Source: Phytopythium helicoides
Lineage: Eukaryota > Oomycota > Peronosporomycetes > Pythiales > Pythiaceae
Reading direction: 5' to 3'
DNA: 64,000 nucleotides
NCBI GenBank assembly: GCA_024867545.1
Contig: JANFNE010000022.1
Coordinates: forward strand, 682,001 to 746,000
The translations under genes were made by a program, and so were the position numbers. Below are positions 50,066-61,469 of the stretch, piece after piece (the stretch's first letter is position 1; each line of letters starts with the position of its first letter). A model generated the notes under the pieces. It saw only the letters and a list, made by a program, of their open reading frames with translations, had not been told where the DNA came from and did not search any database.

Positions 50066-50775
50066 CTAGCGGATGCTGGCGAAGGCCCAGAACTGCGGCG
50101 TCGAGGGCTCGGGCAGCGACGCGTCCAGCGCGCCGCGCTCCCTCGGCGCGAAGATCTTGACCTGCCGCACGTGCGTGTCGCGGCCGTTCTGGTGCATGGC
50201 CACGACCGCGATCTGCAGGAAGAAGGTGCGCAGCGGCCGCTTGGGCGCCGGACACAAGCCAAGTCAGAGGTCCACACGGACACAAGCCAAGTCGGAGGTC
50301 CGCACGGACACAAGCCAAGTCGGAGGTCCGCACGGAGCCTCAGAAGCGCACGTACCTCGTCCCCCGCGGCCTCGTCGGCGAAGAGCGGGATGGAGACCCA
50401 GCCGCTGGGCTCGACCAGGTGCTCGACGCGCACCTCCTTGAGGTCGTGGGCCGTGCTGCCGGCGCGCACTGAGACCTTCTTGGGCGTGTAGCTCTCGTCC
50501 AGCTTGAAGTCGAGGTAGAGCGCCACCTCGCGCACGGCCACCTTGCGCAGGAACTGCACGTTGATGAGGTGCGGCTGCGTGCCGTCCGACTGCCAGTACG
50601 TGTCCACGCTGTCTGCTCGCGGCGCCGTCAGCCACATACTGAGCGCCACTCACTCTCGCGCCGACGCCGCACCGTCGCGCAGCTGGTCCACGCCGTTGCC
50701 TGGCTTGGCCGACGACAGCGACCACACGCCCTCGTCGCCGATCTCGCGCCGCTCGGCGGATCCGTCGGCGCGCAT
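50066..50775 (-). CDS. APC10: Anaphase-promoting complex subunit 10 (APC10/DOC1)
   Basis: Substrate co-receptor of the APC/C ubiquitin ligase. Three exons: the ATG at 50775 gives GDEGVWSLSSAKPGNGVDQL; an intron of about 60 nt (GTGCGG donor, GCGAGCAG acceptor) joins to RDDSVDTYWQSDGTQPHLIN, VQFLRKVAVREVALYLDFKL, DESYTPKKVSVRAG and LVEPSGWVSIPL. A second intron with a GTACGT donor (about 50236-50357) joins to RPLRTFFLQIAVVAMHQNGR, DTHVRQVKIFAP and the end FWAFASIR. The whole DOC domain is present, and the C-terminal Ile-Arg (IR) tail that docks on Cdc27/APC3 is intact. Splicing is supported by the exact DOC match across both joins. Confidence 0.95.
50251..50334. repeat. 28-bp minisatellite, three copies, inside APC10 intron 2
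   Basis: Unit GACACAAGCCAAGTCGGAGG plus TCCGCACG; copies at 50251-50278, 50279-50306 and 50307-50334. Copies 2 and 3 are identical and copy 1 has two changes. The array fills most of the intron. Confidence 0.95.
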
Positions 50776-50902
50776 GTTGGCTACTGGCGTCCCGATTGGT
50801 CGAAACCCCTGCACTCCCTCCTTCTCATTGGCCAAAATTACCTCGATCCCCCCGCGGATTGGTGGAAATCCCACCACCACCACCACTTTGGTAGCTGCTG
50901 CC
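50776..50902. promoter_or_regulatory. Compact bidirectional promoter with three spaced CCAAT boxes
   Basis: Between APC10 (-) and the CENP-B-like gene (+) are only 127 bp. ATTGG (CCAAT on the minus strand) occurs at 50795-50799, 50827-50831 and 50858-50862, spaced 32 and 31 bp, about three helical turns. This suits NF-Y-type binding. Confidence 0.6.
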
Positions 50903-52257
50903 ATGGCGGATGGAGACGGCGAGCTGGCGCGCGCCGTGGCCGACGTCATGGGCGCGCTGCAGGCCGCGGAGGGCGCGCAGGAGCCGCAGGAGGCCGGCGA
51001 GTTCGACAAGTACGCGCTGGAGCTGGCGCGGTGGCTGGACGACTGCCGCGTGGCCAACGGCGGCGGCGCGGCGAGCCACGACGACGTCTTCTTCTTCTTC
51101 GAGACGAGGTACCCGGAGGCGCTGGACCTGCTGCCGGCGCTCTTCCAGTGGATCTCGCTCTTCATGGACCACGTGCTGCCCTCGCGAGATGCTGCGGCTC
51201 AGGCGCTGCTCAGCCACGAGCCACCGGTGGAGCCCGCGAGGGACGCGGAGCGAGCCATTCCCGACTGGGTGCCAGACGCCGTCGAGAGGCTCGAGGCCTC
51301 GGGCGACCTGGCCGCCGTCGCCACCGAGAGCGGGCTCAAGAGCCCCGTCACGCTGCTGTACTGGAAGAACGAGCACGCCAAGCGAGAGCTGCAGAGGGAG
51401 CACGAGCAGGCGGTCGCGCTAGCGGCTGCAGGACGCCGCGGGCGGCGACGACGCGCACTCGAACGAGGCGGTGGACGTGGCCGCGGCACACCAAGCAGCG
51501 CTCGTTCGCGAGGAAGAGCTCGCGCAGTGGTTGATGCAGCGCCAGCAGACACAGATCACCAGGCAGGACGTCATGGACCACATCATGCAGACCTACCCGG
51601 CCTTCGCGGCCGCCAAGACCCCCGCCGCACTCAAGGTCTGGACCTCGCGGTTTCTCAAGCGACACCTCTCTACCTCCCCATCGAGCAATGTCGGCGTCAA
51701 GAGGGCTCGGACATCCAAAGCCAAGAGCGCTGCGCAGACCACGGGCGAAGCCAAGGCAGACAGCCCAAGGCAAGGACGGCAAGGACGCTCGAGTTCCGAG
51801 AAAGCGGAGGGGTGCGTGTGAAGGCGGCTATGTATTGCACTCGAACGAGTTCAAGCTCAACGCGCTGCGCAAGCTGGATGAGGGCAAGTCGGTCAGCGAG
51901 GTGGCGCAGGAGCTTGGACTCAAGAGCCAGAATTCGCTGACGTACTGGAACAGCATCCGCGACAAGCTCGTCACCTCTGAGAAGAAGCGGTTTCGCCTCG
52001 CAGGAGGCGGTCGACGCAGCAGTTGCACGTTCGAAGGTGAGCTGCTGTTGTGGGTCAGCGAGCGCCATCAAAAAGGGCTCGGCACGGATGTCAAGGCTGT
52101 GCTAGACTATATGCATGAGTTCCACCCGTCATTCACGGAGGGAAAGAAGGAGCCAACGCTGCGCAAGTGGATTCTGCGCTTCTTCAAGCGCTGCTGGCGG
52201 GCACCGCCTACCGTCACGACACCCCAAGACGCCACCAAAGCCTATATCTTTGTGTGA
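50903..52257 (+). CDS. CENP-B/pogo-type DNA-binding protein with repeated HTH units, no transposase domain
   Basis: About 450 residues once two one-base shifts (near 51430 and 51820) are corrected. Two kinds of module alternate. The psq-like HTH occurs as PDAVERLEASGDLAAVATES with GLKSPVTLLYW, and again as LNALRKLDEGKSVSEVAQEL with GLKSQNSLTYW. The CENP-B-type HTH occurs as LARWLDDCR to FQWISLF (divergent), ELAQWLMQRQQTQITRQDVM to WTSRFLKRH, and ELLLWVSERHQKGLGTDVKA to WILRFFKRC. The GGGRR link before the last module is typical of pogo-family N-termini. There is no DDE catalytic region after it; the frame stops at 52257. It looks like a domesticated transposase-derived DNA-binding protein with internal duplication. 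Its target and role are unknown. Confidence 0.65.
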
Positions 52258-52547
52258 TCCACAGATTTGCCCGAGGCAAGGGGTAATAAAGTTATATTGT
52301 AGAACACCGAATGCATGGGCGATTTGGTGGTGTCCGAAGAAGCAAAAAAGCCTACTGTCGAGTGGTGCTCGCATCCATGCTATGGCCGGGTGAAGGCGGA
52401 TTGCTGGCGTTTGGCGAGTCACAGGCTTCTGCAGGTGACTTTGTACTCAGCAGCGCAGAGCAGTAAGCTCGCACGCCAACCTTCCCGCTGCCAAGCACAA
52501 GCTCTCTTCTCTATTTACAAAATGTCACCAGTGAGTATTTGCTTCCC
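52258..52547. other. Intergenic between convergent genes
   Basis: An AATAAA-like TAATAAAG at about 52284 fits a 3' end for the CENP-B-like gene. Nothing else was seen. Confidence 0.4.
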
Positions 52548-54039
52548 TCAAGAAGCGGGATCGACTCGCACCTCGCTCAGAGCGTCTAGCTCGCGACGAG
52601 TCTCGCGCTGCAACTTTTGCAGCTCCTTTTGGCACTTCTCCTGCTGCCTGTGAGCCTCGACTGCGAAACTCGGATGGGCCTTGCGGTGATAGCTGCGAAC
52701 ATGAAGCAAAGAAAATCAGCTTCACTCCGGTTGACTTAGCATCCATTCAGGTCATCAGCTCATACTGTTTCTCGTAAGTATCCTCGCCTCCAACGCGGCA
52801 CTCGGCGGACGGCGCCGTACGCAGGAGAAAATAGGGCTTCTTGATACTCTTTGTTGGCGACTTGAAATAATCTTTCATGAGCGGACTCAATTGCGCTGCG
52901 TTGAACAACGTGCGGGGCTGATGGCGCCGCAGAGGTACTCGATGCTGTGTTATCAGGTCAGGTGAGGAGTTTCGCTAATCAGAGCAACCAGACTATGGAG
53001 ACTCACCATCATGAAATCGCTGTCTCTTGGCTCCACGGATCGATCCCCATGGTCCTCGAGAATCTTTTCGATAGTGTTGTCCTGTAAGTGTCTGTCGGCC
53101 AATGTATAAAGCCTCGCTCGCGGACTTTTGCAGTTGTCGACGCGACCCACTATCATCAAGCGCCAGCACTAGCGGCCAAACTTGATGCAGACGCCTGAGC
53201 CGCTAAGTGGTGGGAGAAGCGCGATATCACTCGTCTCGGGGGCCTGTCGACGGCTTGCTAGATCCCAATTTTCCTTTTCCAATAGCTTCGTCGAGTATTT
53301 CATCAGGAAATAGTTCTCGTCGCATGGTCTGGACAGATGTTGGGGACAGTTTGAGACCGAGAAGTAGCTGACACACGAACAGATACACCTGTAACGAGCA
53401 AGAACCAACAGCGTGTGAAAGAGTGGAAAGCGAGTAACAACTGAATCCGCATCGTAGTACCTCGTTTTTGAAGTCGGGCGAATAAAGGTGTCGCGAGCCT
53501 GGAAAAACGTAGTGGAAGGCCCAGCAGGCGCCACCACCAAGCGCGTAGGGAAAGATGCGGAAGATGAAGTCGAGATTAGTTGGGAGAGATGCGAGTACCT
53601 TGATATATCGTCCACTGATGGTATCGACGAGTGCATGTTGCAGTTCAGTTGATTGCTATGAGAGAGCCCAATACACGAGTGAGAAACAGAGCAGTAAGAG
53701 AGTAGGCAAAGTACAACCAAGTGAACTCACTTGCTGGAAGAAATGACAAAAGGTTAGCCAGAAAATATCTTCAAAGAGTGCTGCCGAGAGTTCAGACAGC
53801 AAGAACCGCTTGAACGCCTTACGTCCGTGGCTGATATGCATGCGCTCGAATGTGTAAAGTAGTAGCAATCGCGTGTTGACATGAATTCCTCCACCTCCAC
53901 CACGGTCCCCTTCTCCTGATCGATCGGAATACGTAAAACTCTCTACTGAGCGAGTAACGTGACCTTCAATGCTTGCCTGCAGCTGCTTCTCCATTTGTGT
54001 GCGCAAGTTGCGGCGATGTTCACCTTTGTGTAGTTCCAT
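52548..54039 (-). CDS. FAM227-like protein (cilium-associated family)
   Basis: FAM227 proteins occur in flagellated eukaryotes; their molecular role is not settled. From ATG 54039: a charged N-terminus, then the FAM227 core LLYTFERMHISHGRKAFKRF, ELSAALFEDIFWLTFCHFFQ, after an intron ELQHALVDTISGRYIKVLAS, FRIFPYALGGGACWAFHYVF and SPDFKNEVL. A further intron leads to VYLFVCQLLLGLKLSPTSVQ. Downstream exons give TLFNAAQLSPLMKDYFKSP with KPYFLLRTAP, matching the family block FN...SPLxxxFL, and a helical end EAHRQQEKCQKELQKLQRET. Stop at 52548. At least four introns are required and exact borders are uncertain, so a split into two genes is not excluded. A flagellar role would fit IFT57 and the dynein. 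Confidence 0.68.
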
Positions 54040-54090
54040 CTTTTTCTTTTTGAGCGTTAACGCTTGCTACACAAAAAGTGTGTTAGACGA

Positions 54091-54551
54091 TTACGCGTTC
54101 TCCTGCTTTTGAGATGCACGCAACCCACCGTTCGTGAGCGGGGATTTGTCATCAGGTCCAAAAAGTCTCTCCATCATAGCTTGTGTGCTAGCATTGGTGG
54201 ATGCAGCGCCAGCGCGAGCCTTTCCTATGCCGCTGTTCAATCGACTTTCATAGGGATCTTGAAGTCCCGGTACAAGCTTTGAGCAATATGTCGAGTGTAC
54301 GCGCATATCGCACTCCAGTCCGAGCTTGCGATTGTTTGCTGATCCAAGTCACAGGTGTCACGAGTTTTTCGTCTCTCTATTGGAAATGTTAACCCACCCA
54401 TGACTTGCAGCGCATTGAGCCGAGCTGAGATGATCCCGATCATCTGCGCAGTCAGAGCTTCCTTTTGGTTGAGCGACTGCTTGGCCTCGCCAAAGTCATC
54501 ACCGCCCCAAGCCATGCCCTTTGTCGCGCTCAGCACATCATTGAGCGCCAT
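54091..54551 (-). CDS. Small unrecognised protein
   Basis: Two exons give about 100 residues: ALNDVLSATKGMAWGGDDFG, QSLNQKEALTAQMIGIISAR and LNALQVM, then after an intron of about 130 nt (GTGGGT donor) DPYESRLNSGIGKARAGAAS and AMMERLFGPDDKSPL, with TGA/TAA before 54091. There is one helical segment and a low-complexity tail. I know no family for it. It ends about 50 bases before the FAM227-like start on the same strand. Confidence 0.45.
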
Positions 54552-54686
54552 TGCGGGTTGGACAAGTGGTGCATCTCGTTTATTTATGCTGGTCAGCTAA
54601 CTATATTTACTGCCTGTTTTGTATCAAAGTTACCTTTTACATTCCATAATATACGGTTTGAAAATGTCATTTGTATTTGAATCACT

Positions 54687-57677
54687 TCAACTTGCACAAC
54701 TCATTTCTTGCGATAGGAATGGCCACTTTGACGCCAGCATCGCTGCAACCTTTTCTGAAGGCATTCCACTTGAAGTGCTGTCCGCTCGAGTGAGCTCCTT
54801 TGACATAACGGTCTCAACGTCGACGAGATCCATGAAGTAGTGTCGAGCGGTCTGGTACAAACAAGTCCATGCAGTGCTAGTCTCCTGTTGCAATCGGTGC
54901 TGAGAGCTACTCGGATCGAAGCCAAGATTCAACTTGCTCGTCTCACTGCCACTCATTGTGCTTGAAGTCGCGAAGAAGCCATCAAGCAATCGAGAGGCAC
55001 TCATTTTGAGCGCATCAATCACAAGCCTCTCACTAACTTTTTGTGTTGAAATGAAGCCATCACAAAGCGCGACCGCAAGCTCAAACAACGGCTTGTCCCC
55101 GTCACTGGCAGTTCGATTGACCGAAAAATCACGCGAAATGTTTTTGCTCGGCCCTTTCGCCAGGGAAACGATGGAAGGGCGCCGAGTCTGAACTGATGGC
55201 AACGATGATGCCGCCAATGGTGTCGGGCCACGCTTGACAGCTTCATGTTGCGGTGGTAACTGAGACGAAACTGGTCTCCCCCAAGCTGCTCGAGCAGCTC
55301 GCATGCTGGAAGAATGATCGATTTCACACGATAGCTGACGCACAAGCACCGAGCGCATGCGTTCAAGAACTTGTTTTTGTGCTGCTTTGATCCCACCAGA
55401 CTGCCCATTCACAGGTTCGCTGTCGAGACGCTCCGAGACAGAGTACTCATCACTCACAATCTGCATAACAATGTCGGCAATAGAAACGGAAGTCCCTCCA
55501 TTACTCTCCAGGGCTGCAGAGAAGCAGCGCTCGAGACTACTTCCGAAACCACCAGACCTTAGAAAAGCTCGCGATCCGCTCCATAAAACCGGGTACGTCG
55601 GCGAGTGCGAACTCGACATGCTTGCATGCGACTTCGACATAGCCGCGCAAGTCATCAGGCAAGCGAACTTGAGCAGCTGCAAAGTATGCAGTTGCTTGCT
55701 GCCACTCTCGAACCCACGGACTCCCAGGAATGCTTTGCCGTCGACCGCGGCACCATCATATGCGGATTCTCAGAGCCAACTTGGATGCAATACCGCTCTT
55801 TGTCCTGAAAGCTCATCAATAGCTGAACGACACGAGAGTCTATTGCCGATCCTTGCTCTTGTGAACTCTCAACGAAAGAATTAATAGCAAACGCGATTCC
55901 TTCAGCATCTCCGCGCATCAAGAACTTGCGATAGTACCTTGTTCACATGAGGTAGGCTACGCGTTACTATGCCTCTAAGCTCGTGCATCTGTGCTAGCAA
56001 CAATCCAAGCTCAGTGCAGTGGTCTGGGAAATCGTGCTCGCTGCCAATGCTTCGATTTTAGGAAAGCAGGGAGCACGCGGTGATGCTGCCTGCACGCAAA
56101 ACTGTGTCGTGGGCAAACATCCACTCGATTTCTCCGTTAGCAAGAGTCAATGTTGCTACAAGCATGGGGAAGAGAGGCCCAGCAAGAGCTGGGTTATGTT
56201 GGAGCATTTTGGAAGCAGTGATGAGCAAATGACCAACGATTTCTCGCCGTTGTCGACGGCGGTCAGCACACTGACCAAGTGCTCGTTTCGCCAATTGCTT
56301 GATTTCTTTTTTGCCAGGCGGGGGCGGCGGTGTATTGCCCAAGCTCCCGGTGCCGCTGACACTACTGGATGCGCAAGATACCACTTGCTGATAGAGCAGA
56401 TCATGAGCGTGTACAACGTAGTCACGATGCAATATCATCATAAACTGGTCACTCAGGATCACTTGCACAGCCTCCCACAGTGTAACATTGATCTCGGCGC
56501 CGTGAGAATTTGAATTCGATGCACTAGGTGACGCCTTCAAGTACTGCGGGACGCACAAGGCAACACAGAGCACCCACTCCGGTACGCGAACAGTGTCGGC
56601 AATATCCAGAAACGCAGTGTGCGAAGCGTAGTTTCCTGCATGGTAAAGCGTGTCAACGTCAAATACACCTCGGTTGCGTAGCTCTGCGAGATCATAGCAA
56701 CGTAGCCAGCGTGGCAAGCTGGAGCGCAGCAACGAGATCAATGAGATAGCAAGATTTGATGCGCTCGAGTGCTGTGCAAAGTCTTGCTGGATCTTCAGCA
56801 AGGGCATTCGTACCAAAGCACAGCACAAACTCGCGTACACGGTGATCCGTGTGGTCCAGCTGCGAGAAGAGAGCAGGCGCGCTGTCACTTTGCGTTTGAT
56901 CGTGATCTCTAGACTTTTGGAGATACTGGCAGAAGCCGTACACGGAAAGTAGTCCAGGGATATATGAGAACGAAGACCACATCAAGTTGAGTTTTATGTA
57001 TCTCGCGACGGTATCCAGAAGCAGGGCCGCGATGCACTGATGATTGTCGAAAGTTAGCGCAGAGGAGTCAGCGAGATGTCGTGTTAGAGTCTCCCACGCG
57101 TTCTGTTGCCAATGGTGGATGCGCTTCATCAGATGATACGCGCAAGTAGCTAGCTCTCCTAAGAGAGCGTGTTGAAAAGTATCTGGGTGCGGAAGAGCGG
57201 CTTTGAGTTTGTCCACTCCGATAGGTTGGGAGAGCAGAAAGTGTTTTCCAAAGAACTTGATAGTTGTGCCAAGGCTGATCCCGGGCTGTGGAGCTGGCTG
57301 AATCATGGTTGCTTGAGGGCTCACTGTTCCCAGTTGATACAGACTCGCTCAGCTCTGACTGCCGGCCAGACGCCGTTCGATCTGCCTCCGATTTTCGATC
57401 GCGGTCCGTCCCATCTCGTGAGATCTGAAAAGTGTCCGCGAGCTGACCCAGTCTTGACATGAGCTCGTCCGCCTCATCGATGATACATGGGAGCTCATCT
57501 AGCAACGCCGAAACCATGTGCACGTTGAGGGAAGTGATGGATGTTTTGGGAAATCTCTCCTGCGCCTCTCCACGAAGCTGGTTTGAGAGAATTCTTGCAC
57601 TGGCACAACAACGGCCAATTGTATTTATATCGAACTGCGTGATGCAGCAACACCACTTCAGCCACCCACGCGCTCAT
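54687..57677 (-). CDS. NCKAP1: NCKAP1/Hem-family subunit of the WAVE (SCAR) complex
   Basis: Scaffold of the WAVE regulatory complex, which drives Arp2/3 actin branching. The Hem signature lies at 56.1-56.6 kb: VPEWVLCVALCVPQYL, then LWEAVQVILSDQFMMILHRD with YVVHAHDLLYQQV, then RRREIVGHLLITASKMLQHN and PALAGPLFPMLVATLTLANG with EIEWMFAHD, which fits NCKAP1 LWKLALQ, HIHKAAEDLF, and [23 protein letters not shown]. N-terminal exons (56.7-57.6 kb) hold HMVSALLDELPCIIDEADEL, FFGKHFLLSQPIGVDKL and YIPGLLSVYGFC. C-terminal exons (54.7-55.9 kb) run to the stop at 54687. Introns and one-base breaks prevent an exact model; about 950-1,000 residues are expected. The ATG at 57677 is a guess. Confidence 0.72.
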
Positions 57678-60242
57678 GAGCTCACCACCGATTGAGAGCT
57701 TGCATGAGCAAAAAGTGAGTGCGGCGTTCCGCGCTCAACGACTTGCCGCAGTTCCGTCGGATTTGCTCACGCTGCGCAATGTAGTGCATGTAGATCTTTC
57801 GCAAAATGAGCTCACTCGCTTTCCAGGCGCATTGGTGGCCTCCGAGTTGCCTCGCATCGAAGTACTGCTATTGCAAGACAATTTGCTCTTTGTTCTTGAG
57901 GATGTGTTCGCACTCTCCCAGGCCCCGCGACTTCGTGAACTCGACGTAAGTTGCAATCCGCTGCGTTTGCTGAACAACCGTGTGTACCTCCTGGAAGCTC
58001 TGTTGAATACTCCGGGTTGTGATGAGGAATTTCTGCTTATGGATTTCCATGACGTTGCACTCAAACACGCCGGAGAAGGTATGAACTCAGCATTGATGAA
58101 ATATCGGGGCAAGCTACCACGGAAGCGTGGATTTCCTATGCTAATGAAGATGAACAATGAGTGGATTACTGATCGCGAAGTACGAGAGGTGGAAGAAGAG
58201 AGCGGGATGCGAATCGAGTACTATCGACCGACAAAACACCAAGAAGAAGATGAAGAAACGCAAGCAACGGGCTCAAGGAAAACAGACCAGAGGTCTAGAT
58301 TGATGAGGATGATGACGATGACGCTTGGACCAAGCGACAAGAACGTTAAGCTCGAAGATCGGCACTTTGACGGCAGTCGAATGACCGTGCGGCAGATTGT
58401 AAGTATGTGTTCTTACTGTGCGATTTATGGATGTCCGCTAAATCCCGGCTGGATGCTGTGCATTGCTTAGATTGCCAATAATGCGCGAGGGTCAGCGATT
58501 CCAGCTCCACAAATGCCGCAGAGGTTTCAGATCGATATTACGACTGGGAACTCTATCAATGCAGAAAATAACGATGATAGTAAAGAACACGACAGCCACG
58601 ACGAGGAGGATACCGACGCGGAAGCCTTTGCAATCTCCAACCAGGCAATTGATGTTGATGATAGCCGCGCTCTTCATAGAAATGAACCCAACGAACTGGG
58701 GCTACTGCGACAGCTCTTTCGATCAAGCAACCAGTGCACTTTTGTTGCTGAGAAAGAAGAAACCAAGCCATATCAAAATGCTAGCGAAACCCAATCTCAC
58801 AGCAAGACAGATGACGACAAGCTCGAGCCGTGGAACTATCCCGCTAGCACATTTGACGCCCTCGCGAGCGAAGATCGACACTATGTGCGAAGTAAAAGCA
58901 AACAAACGGGGAAATGCTGGAGCGCGATGATCATTTCTTCGCGTCGACGCCGTTTGTTGATTGCGTTGTCCAGTGTGAGCGCTCTCGCCGTCTAACAATG
59001 CGTGCTGTTGATTTGCTTGCTTCTTCTTCCTCGGGAGGTGAAGGAAAATCGGTGCACCAAGAGGTTCCCTCCTGTGATCGAGCGGTAGGGCTAACTCAGG
59101 CGCTCAACGCGTCATTCAGCCGCGAGCAAGAACAGAAAAGCTTTGAGGTGACGCCACGTAGTGCGTGCTTCTTGGGAGATGCGCATATTTGACGACTGAA
59201 TGCACGCGCAGAAAGTAAAGGACTTTGAGACGAAACGCGTCGTCGTGAGCGGCTCTTCCGAGATTCGCGCAGGTGAGTAACCTTGTCCCAAGATGGAGGC
59301 ACGACTAGATGTTTTCTCATTCTTCATGGTGGTTGGTCGTGTCCAGCGGTGACCGACTACTTTCTTGCCGAACACATGGAGCGACATCAGGCAACTTCTC
59401 GATTGCTAAATGCTCCAATGATTTTCCAAATGCACCCTTTACCCTCACAAGCGACAGTACTCGGCGCTCCGGGCGGAATCTGGACGCTGCCACCGATGCA
59501 CAAACCGTCGAGATGTCGCTGAGCAAAGTGAAGCTTCAGAACGCTGTCGATCTGGCAAGCTCCCTTCTCGACCCCAAGCAGCAGCGGCGAATGATACAAA
59601 CGCTCATTGACGCAGATGCCAAGGTGATTGAAGAGGAAAGAGTCGCGCTGGACCAGATGACACACCGACGTCGACTCGCGCGAATCCGCAATGGGAAACA
59701 ATCCAATGGCCACGATGCATATGCCGAGACAAGCAATAGGTCCATGGTACGAAATGTGCTCATGAAAATGTTTGCAAAATGTCCTCGCTGACATGTTCCA
59801 CTTGTTGCGTCGAAAGTCTCCGTGGCAGGTCCGAAATTGGAAAGCAAAGAAGATGAAAAGCATGCTGAAACAGCAAGACCAGCCTGCTTCAGACTCGACT
59901 CCAGCTGTAAAGCCTTGTGCTCGGCCACTGTCTGCGTCTGCTTCTGCCCCGGCTTTCCGAGGCATCACTACTGTAGAATTGGCAGCGCAGGACCCGCTGA
60001 CCGACGTGAGCTCACACGAACTCCTCCTGCGATGTGCCAGCATCCGGCAGCATGCCGGTCGTCACATGCGCGGGCTCGCAGCATACCGCCATCATTTTCG
60101 AGAGGAAGAGGCCGAGTGGGAGCACATGCGGCACGAACCGGCCAATGTCGTGCGGCGCCATCTGCACCGACGGCTATATCGCGACGCGCCGCAGGTGCAG
60201 ATCGGCGGCACGCAATACTTTTTCTCTCCTCTATTTGAGTAG
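57676..60242 (+). CDS. Leucine-rich-repeat protein
   Basis: The ATG at 57676 opens IESLHEQKVSAAFRAQRLAA and four to five LRRs: LRNVVHVDLSQNELTRFP, LPRIEVLLLQDNLLFVLED, LRELDVSCNPLRLLNNRVYL. After a KYRGKLPRKRG segment and acidic runs, an intron at 58399-58470 (GTAAGT donor, TGCTTAG acceptor) joins ...TVRQI to IANNARGSA. A charged middle part follows; a one-base shift near 58913 and two more introns (near 59160 and 59274) lead to ERHQATSRLL and the helical end KLQNAVDLASSLLDPKQQRR, EEERVALDQMTHRRRLARI and RHLHRRLYRDAPQVQIGGTQ. The two halves could be separate genes. LRR proteins of this size near IFT57 and FAM227 may be flagellar, but that is only context. Confidence 0.6.
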
Positions 60243-61469
60243 CTGGCGGCCCTCGCTGTGCAGGTTCTCAAGACAAGTAGAGGTGCTGCTTGAGTGCTCG
60301 AGTGCGCCGTGCAGTTGGCTCACGGCGGACTGGTGCTCATGTCATGCCGCGTGCTTTCCGCCTTGACGTTGAAGTTGTCAGTGTGATGGTCCTTCCGGGT
60401 ACCTACTTTCCGTGTACCGCACACAGTTTCCATGCTGCATCACTCACCTCGTGTGAGCATAGTGAAGCCAAGAGAGACCGGTAATCGGGCCGGCGGACGC
60501 AAACAGCGCGCCAGAGCCACACGACGCGGCGCCGACGCGACGAACGCCGCTGCGCTATGTACCGTAGGGGCCAGCGGCAACTTGCCTCAAGGCTGAGAAA
60601 CGAAGCAAGCGCGCGAATTTTATCCCGGGATCGGAGTCGAGGGATGCCTGATGAGCGGCGGCCATGACGCCGCTCGGGTTGGATCCGTGCTCGTCGTACT
60701 GTACCGTACTGTAGACGAGTGCCGCCTACTGTACGCTTGTCGTGAAATTGCGAGGTGGACCTGCAAGCGGTACACCACAAAGCTGGGGCGGCGCTGGCTC
60801 ACTGGCGGAATGTATGGGCGAGGGATCTGCCACGCTGGCCATGGCGCGCCGCCCGTCTGTGCCGAATACGGTACGAATAATCATGGGTCAACTGCGCGGG
60901 CGCTTGCGCTGGCTGCTGGACCTCTGCAAGCAGACACCGGACCGCGCGGGGAAGCGTACGGTACGGAACGGCGGCGTACGGAGACTTTTTAGACTTTTGA
61001 GAAGCAAGTAGGGGCTGCGAGCGCTCTCGCGCTAAACACGGGGCGGCCGGCACTGCACACATCATCCGAGAGTAATGCTCTGGTGCGACTGGAGACTTGC
61101 GGCGGGCGGCCACCAGCTGCGCTGGCAAACACCCGTGCAGGTGTCCTGGACCGGACGCACGGAGCACAGTTCGCGGCGTCGGCCGATCCACCATCGACCC
61201 ACCGTACCCCGTACCGTAGACATCGCCCCGTCTCTGCGCCGAATTATACGGGAACAATGTATGCGGGTCGAGGAGCTACAAGTGGACCGCTGCTCCATTC
61301 GGCCTTTGGACCGCTCGCGCGCACGTCGATCCGCCACCGAGCGTCCCCGCTCCGCGGCTCCCGCTCCAGCAGCTTCGTCAGCTCCAGCTCCGTCGTCTCC
61401 GTCGTCTCCAGCAGCTCCAGCCAGCTCCAGCCAGCTCCAGCCAGCTCCAGCCAGCTCCAGACAGACAGC
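60243..61469. other. 1.2-kb spacer with clustered TACCGTA/TACGGTA motifs
   Basis: No gene is recognised. Short GTAC-centred palindromes cluster at 60559-60567, 60695-60714, 60865-60875, 60954-60982 and 61203-61220. It should hold the RING-H2 promoter. Confidence 0.5.
61411..61460. repeat. 10-bp tandem repeat CCAGCTCCAG
   Basis: Four exact units (61421-61460) preceded by one variant, ending 9 bases before the RING-H2 start codon, so it lies in the 5' leader. Confidence 0.95.
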
